Origin: Cryobacterium sp. N22
Lineage (GTDB): Bacteria > Actinomycetota > Actinomycetes > Actinomycetales > Microbacteriaceae
Direction of reading: 5' to 3'
Length of the DNA stretch: 64,000 nucleotides
Assembly (NCBI RefSeq): GCF_002929555.1
Contig: NZ_PJJP01000038.1
Coordinates: 69,409-133,408 of the forward strand
Shown here: in pieces, positions 37,827 through 47,758 of the stretch
How positions within the stretch are numbered: the stretch's first letter is position 1
How the letters are laid out: each line of letters begins with the position of its first letter
The notes under the pieces: model-generated
Databases searched by the model: none
Seen by the model: only the letters and a program-made list of their open reading frames with translations
What the model was told of the DNA's origin: nothing
Translations under genes and position numbers: made by a program

Positions 37827-38476
37827 TATGCGGACACCTCTTCCTTCTTGGTCTTGTGCGCCACGAACGCGTCAAACGCGCCCTTGGTGAAGACGATGTC
37901 GTCAGAGACGAGAACGTCATAGGCATTCAGCTGGTCCCACGACAGCACGTGCACCGTCGGGAGGTTGCGGATGCTGCGGAGAGTCATCTCGTCGGTGCGC
38001 TCGAGAACGACCAGCACGTGCTTGCTGCTGGCGATCTGGGTGAGCAGCGTGATGGCGCCCTTGGTGCTGGGCGTCTCGGCCGAGAACAGCGCGGTCACCA
38101 CGTGCAGACGGTCGCCACGGGCGCGGTCAGAGAGTGAACCCTTGAGCGCGGCGGCAATCATCTTCTTCGGGGTGCGCTGGTCGTAGCTGCGCGGGGTCGG
38201 TCCGTGGACGATGCCACCACCGGTCATCTGAGGGGCACGGATCGAGCCCTGACGAGCGCGACCGGTTCCCTTCTGCTTGAACGGCTTGCGACCGGCACCG
38301 GAAACTTCTCCGCGGCTCTTTACCTTGTGCGTTCCCTGGCGTGCGGCAGCGAGCTGCGCGACAACGACCTGGTGAATCAGCGGGATGTTGGTCTGGACGT
38401 CGAAGATTTCGGCGGGCAGCTCAACGGAGCCGGCCTTCTTGCCGTTGGCATCGATGAGGTCGAGTGCGGTAGCCAT
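37826..38476 (-). CDS. rplD: 50S ribosomal protein L4
   Basis: Tunnel-constriction protein. The 216-residue product has [20 protein letters not shown] and [20 protein letters not shown] in the tunnel loop, unaltered. It is four bases after rplC. In enterobacteria L4 represses the S10 operon, but such a leader is not recognised here. Confidence 0.98.
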   Translation of the reverse strand: MATALDLIDANGKKAGSVELPAEIFDVQTNIPLIHQVVVAQLAAARQGTHKVKSRGEVSGAGRKPFKQKGTGRARQGSIRAPQMTGGGIVHGPTPRSYDQRTPKKMIAAALKGSLSDRARGDRLHVVTALFSAETPSTKGAITLLTQIASSKHVLVVLERTDEMTLRSIRNLPTVHVLSWDQLNAYDVLVSDDIVFTKGAFDAFVAHKTKKEEVSA

Positions 38477-38480
38477 AGGA

Positions 38481-39140
38481 CTACGCTCCCTTCACTGCGG
38501 TGCGGACGAATACGAGGCGGCCCTTGGCGCCGGGAACGGCACCCTTGACCAGGATGAGGCCCTTGTCGGCGTCGATCGCGTGAACCTTGAGGTTAAGCAC
38601 GGTCACGCGCTCGCCACCCATACGACCGGCCATGCGCATGCCCTTGAAGACACGGCTGGGGGTCGAGGAGGCACCGATGGAACCGGGCTTGCGGTGGTTG
38701 CGGTGCGAACCGTGCGAAGCGGAAACACCCTTGAAGTTGTGACGCTTCATAACACCGGCGAAGCCCTTGCCCTTGGAAGTGCCCATGACGTCAACCTTGG
38801 TGCCGGCAACGAACACACCGTCAACGGTGAGCTCCTGGCCCAGGGTGTAGTCAGCGGCATCCGCGGTGCGGAGCTCGGTAACGTGACGGCGCGGCGTGAC
38901 GCCGGCCTTCTCGAAGTGTCCTGCGGACGGCTTGTTCACCTTGCGGGGGTCGATGGCGCCAGAGGCAATCTGGACGCCGGCGTAGCCGTCGATGTCCTTC
39001 GTGCGGATCTGGGTGACGACGTTCGGCGAGATCTCGATGACGGTAACGGGAACAAGCTTGTTGTTCTCGTCCCACACCTGAGTCATGCCGAGCTTCTTGC
39101 CGAGGAGGCCCTTGGTGGTCTTGGTATCTGCGTACGACAT
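38481..39140 (-). CDS. rplC: 50S ribosomal protein L3
   Basis: Large-subunit assembly protein. The 219-residue product has [40 protein letters not shown] and the [20 protein letters not shown] loop near the peptidyl-transferase centre. It follows rpsJ by eight bases. Confidence 0.98.
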   Translation of the reverse strand: MSYADTKTTKGLLGKKLGMTQVWDENNKLVPVTVIEISPNVVTQIRTKDIDGYAGVQIASGAIDPRKVNKPSAGHFEKAGVTPRRHVTELRTADAADYTLGQELTVDGVFVAGTKVDVMGTSKGKGFAGVMKRHNFKGVSASHGSHRNHRKPGSIGASSTPSRVFKGMRMAGRMGGERVTVLNLKVHAIDADKGLILVKGAVPGAKGRLVFVRTAVKGA

Positions 39141-39148
39141 CGCGGGCC

Positions 39149-39457
39149 CTAGAGCTTGATCTCGATGTTGACGTCTGCCGGGAGGTCGAGACGCATAAGC
39201 GAGTCGACGGCCTTCGGCGTCGGGTCAATGATGTCGATCAGACGCTTGTGGGTGCGCATTTCAAAGTGCTCCCGGCTGTCCTTGTACTTGTGAGGGGAAC
39301 GGATGACACACACCACGTTCTTCTCGGTCGGAAGCGGCACGGGGCCGACAACGGTTGCACCCGCACGGGTGACGGTGTCGACGATCTTGCGCGCCGAGAT
39401 GTCGATGACCTCGTGGTCATACGACTTAAGTCGAATGCGGATTTTCTGTCCCGCCAT
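39149..39457 (-). CDS. rpsJ: 30S ribosomal protein S10
   Basis: First gene of the S10 operon; also NusE in antitermination. The 102-residue product starts [20 protein letters not shown] and has [21 protein letters not shown] promoter with a consensus -35 lies 69 bp upstream. The str operon that often precedes it is some 17 kb away. Confidence 0.98.
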   Translation of the reverse strand: MAGQKIRIRLKSYDHEVIDISARKIVDTVTRAGATVVGPVPLPTEKNVVCVIRSPHKYKDSREHFEMRTHKRLIDIIDPTPKAVDSLMRLDLPADVNIEIKL

Positions 39458-39525
39458 GTCGAACTCTCTTTCTTGTCAAGGCTTCTTACATCCCGAGGGC
39501 TGCATTGGACGCCGTAGTAGCACTG

Positions 39526-39554
39526 CTGCTATCGCACCACTGTTCATCTGTCAA
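39526..39554 (-). promoter_or_regulatory. Predicted sigma-70-type promoter of the S10 operon
   Basis: On the minus strand TTGACA (39549-39554) and TAGCAG (39526-39531) are separated by 17 bp. The -35 is perfect consensus and the -10 weak. The start would be near 39519, with a leader of about 60 bases before rpsJ. The 300 bp further upstream up to the repeat array hold no gene that I recognise. Confidence 0.7.
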
Positions 39555-39867
39555 TTTCGATCCGGCCGGGGATCCGACCTTCTCGAGCCAACTCCCCCAG
39601 GCCGAAACCTGGCGGATGACATGGTTTTACCCAGGCATCCAAGAAGTTGATTTAAGCTTCGTTCTGCTACCCGCGGCCTAACTCCGACCCTCAAGGGGCG
39701 AGCTATGCACTGCCTGGTAGTGATTCCGGTCTCGCGTGCAGCGCGATCCGAAAGTGTTGAACTAGAAGAGTCTGCCACAGGAATAGGTCATTGTGCAACC
39801 CGGGCGTGTCGCGTTGGGCGTGTCGCGCGATCCGCGTCGTTCCGCGGAAGTTCAGCTACGTCGATTC

Positions 39868-40213
39868 GCTGGTCGAGCTTGTGGAGACCCCCGAATTTAT
39901 CCCCTGCTCGAGCCTGTCCAAACCCCTCCGATGGGCGAGCTCCCCAACCGTTGGTCGAGCCTGTCGAGACCCCACCGCCAGCCGTTGGTCGAGCCTGTCG
40001 AGACCCCGCAACCCACCCGTTGGTCGAGCCTGTCGAGACCCCTCAACCCACCGATGGTCGAGCCTGTCGAGACCCGCAACCCAACCGTTGGTCGAGCCTG
40101 TCGAGACCCCCAACCCAACCGTTGGCCGAGCCTGTCGAGACCCCGCAACCCCACCGTTCGTCGAGCCTGTCGAGACCCCGCAACCCAACCGTTGGTCGAG
40201 CCTGTCGAGACCC
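39868..40213. repeat. 34-35 bp tandem array of the TCGAG motif
   Basis: Eight units with GGTCGAGCCTGTCGAGACC start at about 39953, 39987, 40022, 40056, 40090, 40124, 40159 and 40194. The spacing is 34-35 bp and the 14-16 bp between copies is itself repetitive (CCCGCAACCCAACCGTT). Two degenerate copies lie before at 39869-39925. All are in the same direction. The array lies between the rpsJ promoter region and the exopolysaccharide cluster. It looks CRISPR-like in period, but see the rejection entry. Confidence 0.92.
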
Positions 40214-40226
40214 CTCCACCATCCGC

Positions 40227-41693
40227 CTAAACGGCGCCCTCGGGAGTAACCACAGCACGCACCGTGCGCCACAGAATCAGGATGTCGGCCGTGAGCGACC
40301 AGTTCTCCACGTAGTACAGGTCCAGGCGGATGCTGTCTTCCCAGCTCAGGTTCGACCGGCCGCTGACCTGCCAGAGCCCGCTCATGCCCGGCTTCATGAT
40401 CAGCCGGCGGTGCGCGGCATCGTCGTAGAGGGCCACCTCGGCGGCGCGCTGGGGGCGCGGGCCCACCAGGCTCATCTCACCGAACAACACGTTGAACAGC
40501 TGCGGCAGCTCGTCGATGGAGTACTTGCGCAGGATCTTGCCAACCGGGGTGATGCGCGGGTCGTTGGTGACCTTGAACAACGGGGTGTCCGAGGTGCCCT
40601 GAGCGTCGAGCAGGCTCTCCAGCTGGTCGTCGGCATCCTGCACCATCGAGCGGAACTTGTACATGCCGAACGTGGCGCCGTGCCGGCCGATGCGTTCCTG
40701 CCGGTAGACGATGTTGCCGGGGCTGGAGCGCTTCACCGCGACGGCCACCCCGATGAGCCCGGGCGAGCTGAGCAGAATGAGCAACGCCGACCCGACGATG
40801 TCGAAGGTGCGCTTGGTCACCCGCTTCGCGCCCTCGAACTGCGGGTAGCTCACATGGATGAGCGGCATGCCGGCCACGGGCCGTGAATGGATGCGGGGCC
40901 CGGCGATGTCGGTGAGTGCCGGCGCCACGATCAGCTCCACGTCGCGGGCCTCAAGCTCCCAGCCCACGCGTCGCATGTCCTCGGGGTCGATGTCATCGGC
41001 GCCGGTGAGGATCACGGTGTCGGCGTTGGTCTCGTCGACGGCGGTAAGCAGATCGGCGTAATCTCCGGCGATCGGAACCCCGTTGATCGGCCCTTTGCTG
41101 AAACTGCCTTCGCGCGTGAGAGCACCCACGAGAAGAAGCCCGGAGCCCGGCGTGCGGGCGATGGTGGTCGCCACATGGGCGGACTTGCGCCGCTCGCCCA
41201 TAAGCAGGGCGCGGGAGAGATAGAAGCCTCTTACCTGGCGCCTGCGCAGCCACTTGCGCCAGCGCCAGCGGGAACCAAGCAGCAGCGCCATGCCGAGAGG
41301 CAGGGCCAAGAGGAAGTAACCCCGTGCTACTTCGATCTTAAAGAGGAAGGCGACAATGGCGAAGAGGCCGAAGAGTCGAATGGTTGCATCGGCAACCCGC
41401 TTGTATTCGAGAGTGCCACTGCCGATCACCTTGTGGTCCCGGGTAGCGAACACATCGAGCATGACCATCCAGGCAACGACAAGAACAAGTGAGACGGCCG
41501 TGTAGCTGGCGCCGAGACTGAACGGCTGCGGAGCCGCCACCTCCACAGTTTCGAGTCCAAACCAGATGAACTGAGATCCGAACACCGCAGCCAGAATCAC
41601 CGCTACGTCGGTGCTGAATAGCCGCACTGCGTAAGCGCGCTGCCACGAGCGACGCCGCAACACCCCCGCGGTACGTGTATCGCCGATTGCCAT
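40227..41693 (-). CDS. Polyprenyl-phosphate sugar-1-phosphate transferase (exopolysaccharide initiation)
   Basis: Predicted to start repeat-unit assembly by moving a sugar-1-phosphate from a nucleotide sugar to undecaprenyl phosphate (WbaP/WcaJ/CpsE-like). The 488-residue protein has four or five membrane segments in residues 20-150, a CoA-binding-like central domain (about 160-270), another membrane segment ([20 protein letters not shown], about 300-320) and the catalytic domain with [40 protein letters not shown] and [23 protein letters not shown] 41693 has GGGGGA upstream. The sugar is not predictable. Confidence 0.93.
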   Translation of the reverse strand: MAIGDTRTAGVLRRRSWQRAYAVRLFSTDVAVILAAVFGSQFIWFGLETVEVAAPQPFSLGASYTAVSLVLVVAWMVMLDVFATRDHKVIGSGTLEYKRVADATIRLFGLFAIVAFLFKIEVARGYFLLALPLGMALLLGSRWRWRKWLRRRQVRGFYLSRALLMGERRKSAHVATTIARTPGSGLLLVGALTREGSFSKGPINGVPIAGDYADLLTAVDETNADTVILTGADDIDPEDMRRVGWELEARDVELIVAPALTDIAGPRIHSRPVAGMPLIHVSYPQFEGAKRVTKRTFDIVGSALLILLSSPGLIGVAVAVKRSSPGNIVYRQERIGRHGATFGMYKFRSMVQDADDQLESLLDAQGTSDTPLFKVTNDPRITPVGKILRKYSIDELPQLFNVLFGEMSLVGPRPQRAAEVALYDDAAHRRLIMKPGMSGLWQVSGRSNLSWEDSIRLDLYYVENWSLTADILILWRTVRAVVTPEGAV

Positions 41694-41886
41694 TCATTTC
41701 CCCCATCAGAATGCACGCCTGACCCCAGAAACGGTGATTTCGGACGTGCCTGTTTTCATCGTTCCACAGTTTTTGGCCTCCCAGCCCTTTCTCAGCCCTC
41801 TTGTGCGTACCCCGTTGTGGGGCCATCGATGCCCCAGCGACCGCGGCTCCCGACTGTCACATCTCCCCTCCCCTAAGGTGAGACCT

Positions 41887-43725
41887 GTGAATCCTCGAGC
41901 CTCCCGTCGCGCTCCTGCGCGCTCCCACCGCGCAGACGCACGGCACCAACGTCGGCAGTCCAGTGCGAAACGACGGCTCAGAATTGGCTTGGTCGTTACC
42001 GGAATTCTCCTTCTTGGTTCGGTCACCTGGCTCGCAACGAGAGTCCTTGTCGTCAAGAACGACCTTGAGGCAGCCCAATCACTTGTCGCGAAGGTCCAGA
42101 CGGACGCCGGCTCCTTCGACGCAGCTTCGCTAACGCAGACGGGCTCAGAGCTGGGAATGCACTCGACCAACGCGGTCGCCGGCACCAAGGATCTGACATG
42201 GCGCCTTGCTGAATTCGTGCCCGTGATTGGCGAGAACCTCAAGGGAGTGAGGGCAGCCGCAGAGAGCATCGACGAGATTATTCAGGAAGTTGCGCTTCCG
42301 TCCATTGAGCTGGTGAACATGATGACTGCTGTTTCCAGTACAGACGACGGGATTGACCTTCTCACACCACTCGCAAGCGCGGAATCCATCCTCAATTCAG
42401 CTGACGGTGCACTCAAACATTCAAAAACCCGACTCGCATCTATCAATACCGCTATGACTGTCGGGCCCGTCTCAGAGGCCGTCGTCAAGCTCACAGGATT
42501 GGTGTCAACGGCCAGCGATACCGTGTCAGAAATCGCACCGATGGTCTCCTCCTCCAGTGCTGTGCTGGGGCAGGATGCGCCTCGTAACTATCTCCTGGCG
42601 TTCCAGAACAACGCTGAATCGACTGCTCTGGGCGGCAGCGCCGCGTCGTACACCTTGATCAACGTCGATAAGGGGAAGATATCGATATCCGCACAGGCCG
42701 GCGGTAGCAACGACCTCAAGGATGGAACCCCTGTGGACGTCGAAGTGGATCAGAGCGCGCTGGATCTCTACTCCGACTACTTGATCAGGTTCCCCAACAC
42801 TTCAACCAGCCGACCGGACTTCCCAACGGCGGCAAGCATCATGCAGTCATTCTGGGCACGGGACAAAGGCACCGTCGTCGATGGAGTCATTTCAATCGAT
42901 CCGTTGGCTCTGGCACAGATCCTTAAGGCCACCGGTCCGATCCCTCTCAACTCGGGTGACCTACTGTCCTCCGACAACGCCGTATCACTCCTCGTGAACG
43001 AGATCTATTTCCGCTACGGCAGCTATGACGACTACCCCATTGTGGATGCGTTCTTCCAGAACGCAGCTTCAAGCATCTTGACTCGTATTACCGGCGGCGA
43101 CTTCGACATAAAAACGATGCTCACCTCGATCACGGATGGGATCAACCAGGGCAGCATTATGGTTTGGAGCGCAAATCCCGCAGAGCAGAGTCTGCTCGAC
43201 GGCACGCGAATCCAGGGAGTCCTTCCTAAAACAAACGATGACGCAACCGTCATCGGCACCTTTTTTCGGGACGTTTCGGCCTCGAAGATCGACTTCTACC
43301 TACAGACCTCGGCAGAGACCACCACAAACGTCTGCGAGGCACCGGAGAACCCGACCTTCACAACCTCAGTCACCCTGCACTCAAATCTCACGCAGGACCA
43401 GGCGGACGATCTGCCGGACTACATCAGCCCCCAAAACTTCGGATCCGACTACTTCGCCACTGAGGTATTCGTATACGGCCCGGTCGGCGCAACACTCGCG
43501 TCCAGCGAGATACCAATGCAGGGTGAACGAACATCGATTGACCCGGGGGCAAATGATCTCGGTCGGCCGGTCGCAAAATTCACCGCCTACCTGAAACCGG
43601 GCGAGACCAGCGTTGTAACCGCTACGTTCACTGGCGCGCCAGGCGCCTACGGACAGCTCGAGGCACGTGGTACCCCGATGGTCAACATGACGTCACACAC
43701 ACTGGTGCCCGGCAGTTGCGGGTAA
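41887..43725 (+). CDS. DUF4012-domain membrane protein of the exopolysaccharide cluster
   Basis: A 612-residue protein from GTG 41887, which has AAGG eight bases upstream; the frame is open earlier but without SD. After an Arg-rich cytoplasmic N terminus it has one membrane segment (about residues 33-53, RIGLVVTGILLLGSVTWLAT). A helical stretch (about 55-225) and the extracytoplasmic DUF4012 domain follow, with NYLLAFQNNAESTALGGSAA as the recognisable signature and a C-terminal beta-rich part. DUF4012 proteins often sit beside sugar transferases in actinobacteria, with no established function. It is divergent from the sugar transferase (193 bp). Confidence 0.8.
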   Translation: MNPRASRRAPARSHRADARHQRRQSSAKRRLRIGLVVTGILLLGSVTWLATRVLVVKNDLEAAQSLVAKVQTDAGSFDAASLTQTGSELGMHSTNAVAGTKDLTWRLAEFVPVIGENLKGVRAAAESIDEIIQEVALPSIELVNMMTAVSSTDDGIDLLTPLASAESILNSADGALKHSKTRLASINTAMTVGPVSEAVVKLTGLVSTASDTVSEIAPMVSSSSAVLGQDAPRNYLLAFQNNAESTALGGSAASYTLINVDKGKISISAQAGGSNDLKDGTPVDVEVDQSALDLYSDYLIRFPNTSTSRPDFPTAASIMQSFWARDKGTVVDGVISIDPLALAQILKATGPIPLNSGDLLSSDNAVSLLVNEIYFRYGSYDDYPIVDAFFQNAASSILTRITGGDFDIKTMLTSITDGINQGSIMVWSANPAEQSLLDGTRIQGVLPKTNDDATVIGTFFRDVSASKIDFYLQTSAETTTNVCEAPENPTFTTSVTLHSNLTQDQADDLPDYISPQNFGSDYFATEVFVYGPVGATLASSEIPMQGERTSIDPGANDLGRPVAKFTAYLKPGETSVVTATFTGAPGAYGQLEARGTPMVNMTSHTLVPGSCG

Positions 43726-44093
43726 TGCCTGAATACCAGCAACACAGTGGTGTTCGGCGACAGGTTGCTGCGAATCGCGGCCATCGCCAAGCCGACGCGG
43801 TAAACATGCCGGATCCTGGCGTGTAACGAACAGGACCCGCAGGCGAGTTAGGGCAAACGGACGTGAGGAAGACTCTCCCGTATTTCCGGCTGCGCGGTCG
43901 GCGCGGCGTCCAACGAGAAAGACCTTGGCCCACAACGCACTAGAACGCCTGCCGGGCCGGTCGCGCACACACGGCGTTACCTACCAATTCCTGATGCAAC
44001 CAAGGCAGCGCAACGCACCTGCCAAGTGGCTTGCCTAATTCGCTGAAGGCACCCACGCCAGCAAGGGAGCAAGACCCTCTTGACTAAGTCTGA
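43726..44093. other. Convergent spacer without a recognisable gene
   Basis: Spacer of 368 bp between the ends of the DUF4012 gene and the VanZ-like gene. Short overlapping minus-strand frames are open (43682-43968), but none has a ribosome binding site, a family motif or consistent codon bias. No strong terminator is seen. It may be residue of a lost gene. Confidence 0.6.
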
Positions 44094-44585
44094 TTAGCGG
44101 ATGTATTGCGCGCGCCAAGCAGCGAGGGCAATGACTTTCTGATCACGCTCGTAGACGATCGCCCGCAACATGACTGCAATCATGATGCCGATTACAGCGC
44201 CCAGCGAGTTGGAGATCACATCAGTCACTGTGGCAAATCGGGCGCTCAGCGCAAATGCCTGCGTCAGCTCGATCGCGATTGACATGGCCGGGCACAAGAT
44301 CAGCGCCAGCCACCAGATCCGGCCAGGCAGCAGTAGTGCTACGAGAAATCCGAGGGGGATGAACATTAGAACGTTTGCGGAGAACTCGAGCTTGTTGTAA
44401 CCGAACCACAGGGGTACCCCGTTGCGATAAAGCACGGCTAAGAGCTTGTCAATTGACGCTTGATAACCCTGGTCAAGCGGCGTGGGCCAAAGGGTCGCCA
44501 CCAAGATAATGGCCGCATAGCCTGACAGGGTCAGGGCTCCGAGCCACTCTCGCGCTCGGCTCTTGGGCGGTGCGTTGGAATTCAC
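44094..44585 (-). CDS. VanZ-like family membrane protein
   Basis: A 163-residue protein with about four membrane segments and the VanZ-family block FSANVLMFIPLGFLVALLLP, followed by AIELTQAFALSARFATVTDV with an S-D-V segment typical of the family. The start is GTG 44585, seven bases after AAGGAG. VanZ itself gives low-level teicoplanin resistance, but most homologs are of unknown role and several sit in polysaccharide loci. Here it is 106 bp after the epimerase gene on the same strand. Confidence 0.85.
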   Translation of the reverse strand: MNSNAPPKSRAREWLGALTLSGYAAIILVATLWPTPLDQGYQASIDKLLAVLYRNGVPLWFGYNKLEFSANVLMFIPLGFLVALLLPGRIWWLALILCPAMSIAIELTQAFALSARFATVTDVISNSLGAVIGIMIAVMLRAIVYERDQKVIALAAWRAQYIR

Positions 44586-44691
44586 GAACGTACTCCTTTA
44601 TCAGGAACAATCGTGGACCGGGTCGCCCTTGCCCCGGCCACAATCTCCTCACTTGCGATGACGCCCAGGTACAGGTGTCGGCTGAATTCTT

Positions 44692-45774
44692 CTAAGCGGT
44701 TTCCGCGCCTATGCGTGCCCACTCGAGTAACCCGACAACACCGTCACGGAAGGACACCTCCGGCTCGTAACCGAGGAGCGCCTGAGCCGGTGCGATGTCA
44801 GCGTAGGCGGCCCTGACGTCACCCAGGCGGAACCGTTCGCTTATCTCTGGCGCGGGGCTGCCGGCCACCTGGGCCAATTCTTTGGCGTAGTCCAACAGCG
44901 TTCCCGCGGATCCCGACCCGATGTCGACGAGGCAGAATCCGACCGCAGCGGGAAGCGCGAGCGCGGCCGAAAGTGCGCTCACTACGTCATCAACGTGCAC
45001 GAAGTCACGAACGATTCCGCCGCCTTCGTATACGTTGATCGGCTCGCCGGCAATCGCCTGGCGCGCGAAGTAGGTGAGCACACCTGTATAGCTGTTCTCG
45101 AGTGCTTGGCCCGCACCGTACACGTTTTGCAAACGCAGAATACGCAGCGGGACGTTCATCGATCCGCACCACGAGGACAGAATGTGCTCCTGAGCCAATT
45201 TCGTGGCTGCGTAAACGTTTGTGGGTCGAGGCTCAACAGACGTAGCGTTGTGCGCCACGGATCGACCTTCCTCACCGTCCGGCCCGACGGGCTCCCACTC
45301 GCCACTCACAAGCTGCTTCTCACCCCGAGGTGCCGCGTAATAGAGCTCGCCGCTGGCAGTTGCCCACTGCCCTTCGCCATAGACGGCGCGAGACGAGGCA
45401 AGCACGATTGCCTGCGGACGATGGCCGCTGGCAGAGAGTGCATCGAGCATACGAGCGGTCCCTGTAACGTTCACGGATGCGTGGCGGTAGGACTCGGTCA
45501 GCGACTGTCCGGTCCCAGTTTCCGCGGCCAGGTGCACGATGACGTCCGGACGGTGCTCAGAGATGGCCGCGTTCCACACAGCCGCCTCAGTGACGTCTCC
45601 GAAAAGCTGCACCGCCTCAGCGGGGCTGTCGATTGGCCATGCATTATTTGCGTGAACCTGCGGGTGGAGATTGTCGAGCAGCACCACCTTGTAGTCACCG
45701 ACAATTCGCTTTGCAAGCCTGGTGCCGATGAATCCCGCCCCACCCGAAATCAGAACCGTCTTAGTGCGTGTCAT
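44692..45774 (-). CDS. NAD-dependent epimerase/dehydratase (SDR family)
   Basis: Predicted nucleotide-sugar epimerase or dehydratase. The 360-residue product from ATG 45774 (SD GGGGAAG) starts MTRTKTVLISGGAGFIGTRL with the NAD-binding GGAGFIG. The catalytic VYAATK (YxxxK) is present. An upstream in-frame TTG at 45780 is the alternative start. It may supply a sugar precursor to the cluster, being the only nucleotide-sugar enzyme in it. The exact reaction is unknown. Confidence 0.88.
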   Translation of the reverse strand: MTRTKTVLISGGAGFIGTRLAKRIVGDYKVVLLDNLHPQVHANNAWPIDSPAEAVQLFGDVTEAAVWNAAISEHRPDVIVHLAAETGTGQSLTESYRHASVNVTGTARMLDALSASGHRPQAIVLASSRAVYGEGQWATASGELYYAAPRGEKQLVSGEWEPVGPDGEEGRSVAHNATSVEPRPTNVYAATKLAQEHILSSWCGSMNVPLRILRLQNVYGAGQALENSYTGVLTYFARQAIAGEPINVYEGGGIVRDFVHVDDVVSALSAALALPAAVGFCLVDIGSGSAGTLLDYAKELAQVAGSPAPEISERFRLGDVRAAYADIAPAQALLGYEPEVSFRDGVVGLLEWARIGAETA

Positions 45775-46161
45775 CTGCAATGTCTTCCCCGTGAGTTATC
45801 TGAGCCGACGTTCGCATCCAGCTGTTAATGGTGCGAAGTCCATAGCCTCCGGATTCTTGATCCGTCGCCGTCAACAAGACACTATCGACAATCTGGGTGA
45901 GTCACTGGCATCACGCGGAGTTGCGTCCGTCCGACGCTGGCGCGCATGAATCCCGCCACAAAGGCGCGGCGGATGAATCTGTCGCAAACTAGCGCTGGAA
46001 TCCATGCCCGTCGCTCAGCTCCCCCTGTGAGAAGCTTGAGTGGCCTCGGGCTCCCTCTGCCAAAGCGCGATGCCTAGAGCGGTCGAGACCCGGACATATC
46101 GAATGCGAGTTTCGTTCGGTCGAATGTCAGCCGGCACACATAGGAGACGGATCTCACGAAT
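45775..46161. other. Divergent intergenic region between epimerase and GT4 genes
   Basis: About 387 bp between the starts of the epimerase (minus) and the glycosyltransferase (plus). It should hold promoters for both, but no convincing -35/-10 pair is found. Two direct copies of TCGAATG lie 21 bp apart (46099 and 46120), about 40-60 bp before the glycosyltransferase start. Part of a TCGAG motif (CGGTCGAGACC) is at 46080. Confidence 0.5.
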
Positions 46162-47214
46162 ATGAAATTCCTCATTGATACCCTCGGCGCCCCCTCTCTA
46201 TCTGGCGGCATGCGTCTGTACGCTGAGGAGCTCATCAATTCCTGGTCTGAAGCCTTTCCGCACGACGAGCTTGTCGTAGTTGGTGGCGCTTGGACTCGCG
46301 GGGCCCTTCAGGATCTACCTAACGTGCGCGTGGTCGTCTGGGCGAACGATTCAGCCCCTCTGCGGATGGTCGGCCAGCTCGTGGTTTCAGGGGTCCTTTT
46401 CTGGGCATTCCGAGCGAACGTTCTCGTGTCCGTGAGCTCGATCGCGAGCCCCTTGGCACCAAGAGCTCGGCGCGTGTGCGTTGTTCACGACTGGCGACAC
46501 ATGCGTAATGAGAGAGAGTTTGGGGCTCTTCAGCGGGCCTATCGACGCCTTTGGACGATGTCGCTGAATCGTGCCGGCGCTACCGTCTCGATTTCCGCGA
46601 AGACCGACGCCGAAACCGCCGAGTACGCACCTCGCGCCCACAGGTTTATCGTGGAAAACGGTCGCGATCATGCTCGACGCTGGGTTCCGGCCCTTGCTGG
46701 CCGCGGGAAGGCAGAATTCAAGCGTATTGTGACGTTCGGGCACCACCTCAACAAGCGTCCCGATCTGGTGATTCAGGCTCTGGCCGAGATGCCACCTCTA
46801 GCGCGTCCTCAGTTAACAGTGCTCGGAGCACGCGGTGCTACGAAAGAGACTCTGGAGAAGTTGTCCCGAGAGCTTGGCGTTGCAACGAGCTGCAACTTTC
46901 CTGGATTTGTAGAGTCGGACGAATACAACTCACTCATTCAGACCGCCGACGCTGTTGTTCTTGCTTCAAGCGATGAGGGATTTGGGCTGCCGGTGGCTGA
47001 AGCCCAGTATTTTGGCATTCCGGTGGTGTCCACTTCTGACAGCGGACTGGACGAAATCCACGCTGGTCTGTTCGTTTCCGAGCCAGACCCTGCAAATCTT
47101 GCCGTGGCGATTCAGCTGGCAGTTCAGTCGCGCGGAGCAACGCCCGCGGCCGTTGTAGGTGGCACCTGGGCTGAGACCGCGTCAGGCATACGCCGCATTG
47201 CAGTAAGGGCTTAG
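46162..47214 (+). CDS. Glycosyltransferase family 4 protein
   Basis: Predicted GT-B glycosyltransferase for repeat-unit assembly. The 350-residue product starts MKFLIDTLGAPSLSGGMRLY. In the C-terminal half it has VENGRDHARRWVPAL (substrate loop), RIVTFGHHLNKRPDLVIQAL and SSDEGFGLPVAEAQYFGIPV, the E-x7-E nucleotide-sugar motif of GT4. AGGAGA lies upstream at a rather long distance. It is the only plus-strand glycosyltransferase, alone between divergent and convergent spacers. Confidence 0.9.
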   Translation: MKFLIDTLGAPSLSGGMRLYAEELINSWSEAFPHDELVVVGGAWTRGALQDLPNVRVVVWANDSAPLRMVGQLVVSGVLFWAFRANVLVSVSSIASPLAPRARRVCVVHDWRHMRNEREFGALQRAYRRLWTMSLNRAGATVSISAKTDAETAEYAPRAHRFIVENGRDHARRWVPALAGRGKAEFKRIVTFGHHLNKRPDLVIQALAEMPPLARPQLTVLGARGATKETLEKLSRELGVATSCNFPGFVESDEYNSLIQTADAVVLASSDEGFGLPVAEAQYFGIPVVSTSDSGLDEIHAGLFVSEPDPANLAVAIQLAVQSRGATPAAVVGGTWAETASGIRRIAVRA

Positions 47215-47758
47215 CCCACTCGGCTGGCACTCCCCGGTGCCGTCCAATGAGCATTGAGTCTTTGGGCACAACCAATCGCGCAGGTCAGCACCACCAATCG
47301 CGCGCGAGAGCACCACCAATTGCGCGGTTTGGTACCACCAGCACAGTCTGTGTCGGTGGCTAGCTCGCTAATCAGCGCCGTCACACCCGCTGGCACCCGC
47401 TGGCGGTCACTAGGTTGCCCGGATGCGGGACGGGAGCGACCCAACCACTACCCACCTGCTCCGCTGCTTGTTCTGTGCCGCTGCGTGCCATTTGGCGGCG
47501 CATATCGAAGCTGCCGGCCCGATTCAAGTCTTGCCTGGGCGAATCGCGCTTACGGCATATGGTGCACCCGCACCCGCAGGTGGAGCCCTTGCAATCCAAT
47601 ACTCAGTCCGACGCACCCGTTCTATGAGCGTGCCCTTCATCGCTGACGCTACTCGCGGCTCATTGAAAGCGTCTTTGGATGAGTGCACCAACGGCGGTCT
47701 GCGACAGGCCAAAGCACCCAGTCGCGCCAGAGTGTCCGCAGATCAGTGGCTACCCGGC
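47215..47758. other. 544-bp convergent spacer with direct repeats, no recognisable gene
   Basis: Lies between the 3' ends of the GT4 gene and the polymerase gene. It starts with four direct repeats at 22-bp spacing (47266-47347). The rest has frames open on both strands (for example 47423-47875 plus and 47381-47599 minus), but none has a motif, a ribosome binding site or a family likeness that I can support. Relics of a lost gene are possible. Confidence 0.6.
47266..47347. repeat. Four direct repeats at exact 22-bp spacing
   Basis: GCACAACCAATCGCGC, GCACCACCAATCGCGC, GCACCACCAATTGCGC and the shorter GTACCACCAGCAC start at 47266, 47288, 47310 and 47332. The spacing of 22 bp equals two helical turns, so the copies face the same side of the DNA, as with binding sites of a multimeric protein. 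The function is unknown. Confidence 0.8.

Noticed and set aside
39953..40213. CRISPR array
   Set aside because: The period of 34-35 bp has a 19-21 bp repeat but only 14-16 bp between copies, and these spacers are near copies of each other. No cas gene is near and the same motif occurs singly all over the window.
39705..40886. A 393-codon frame over the TCGAG array and the sugar transferase end
   Set aside because: It reads repeats (VEPVETP units) and then the antisense of a conserved gene.
43682..43968. Gene in the DUF4012-VanZ spacer
   Set aside because: Two overlapping minus frames are open, but neither has a start signal or any known family likeness.
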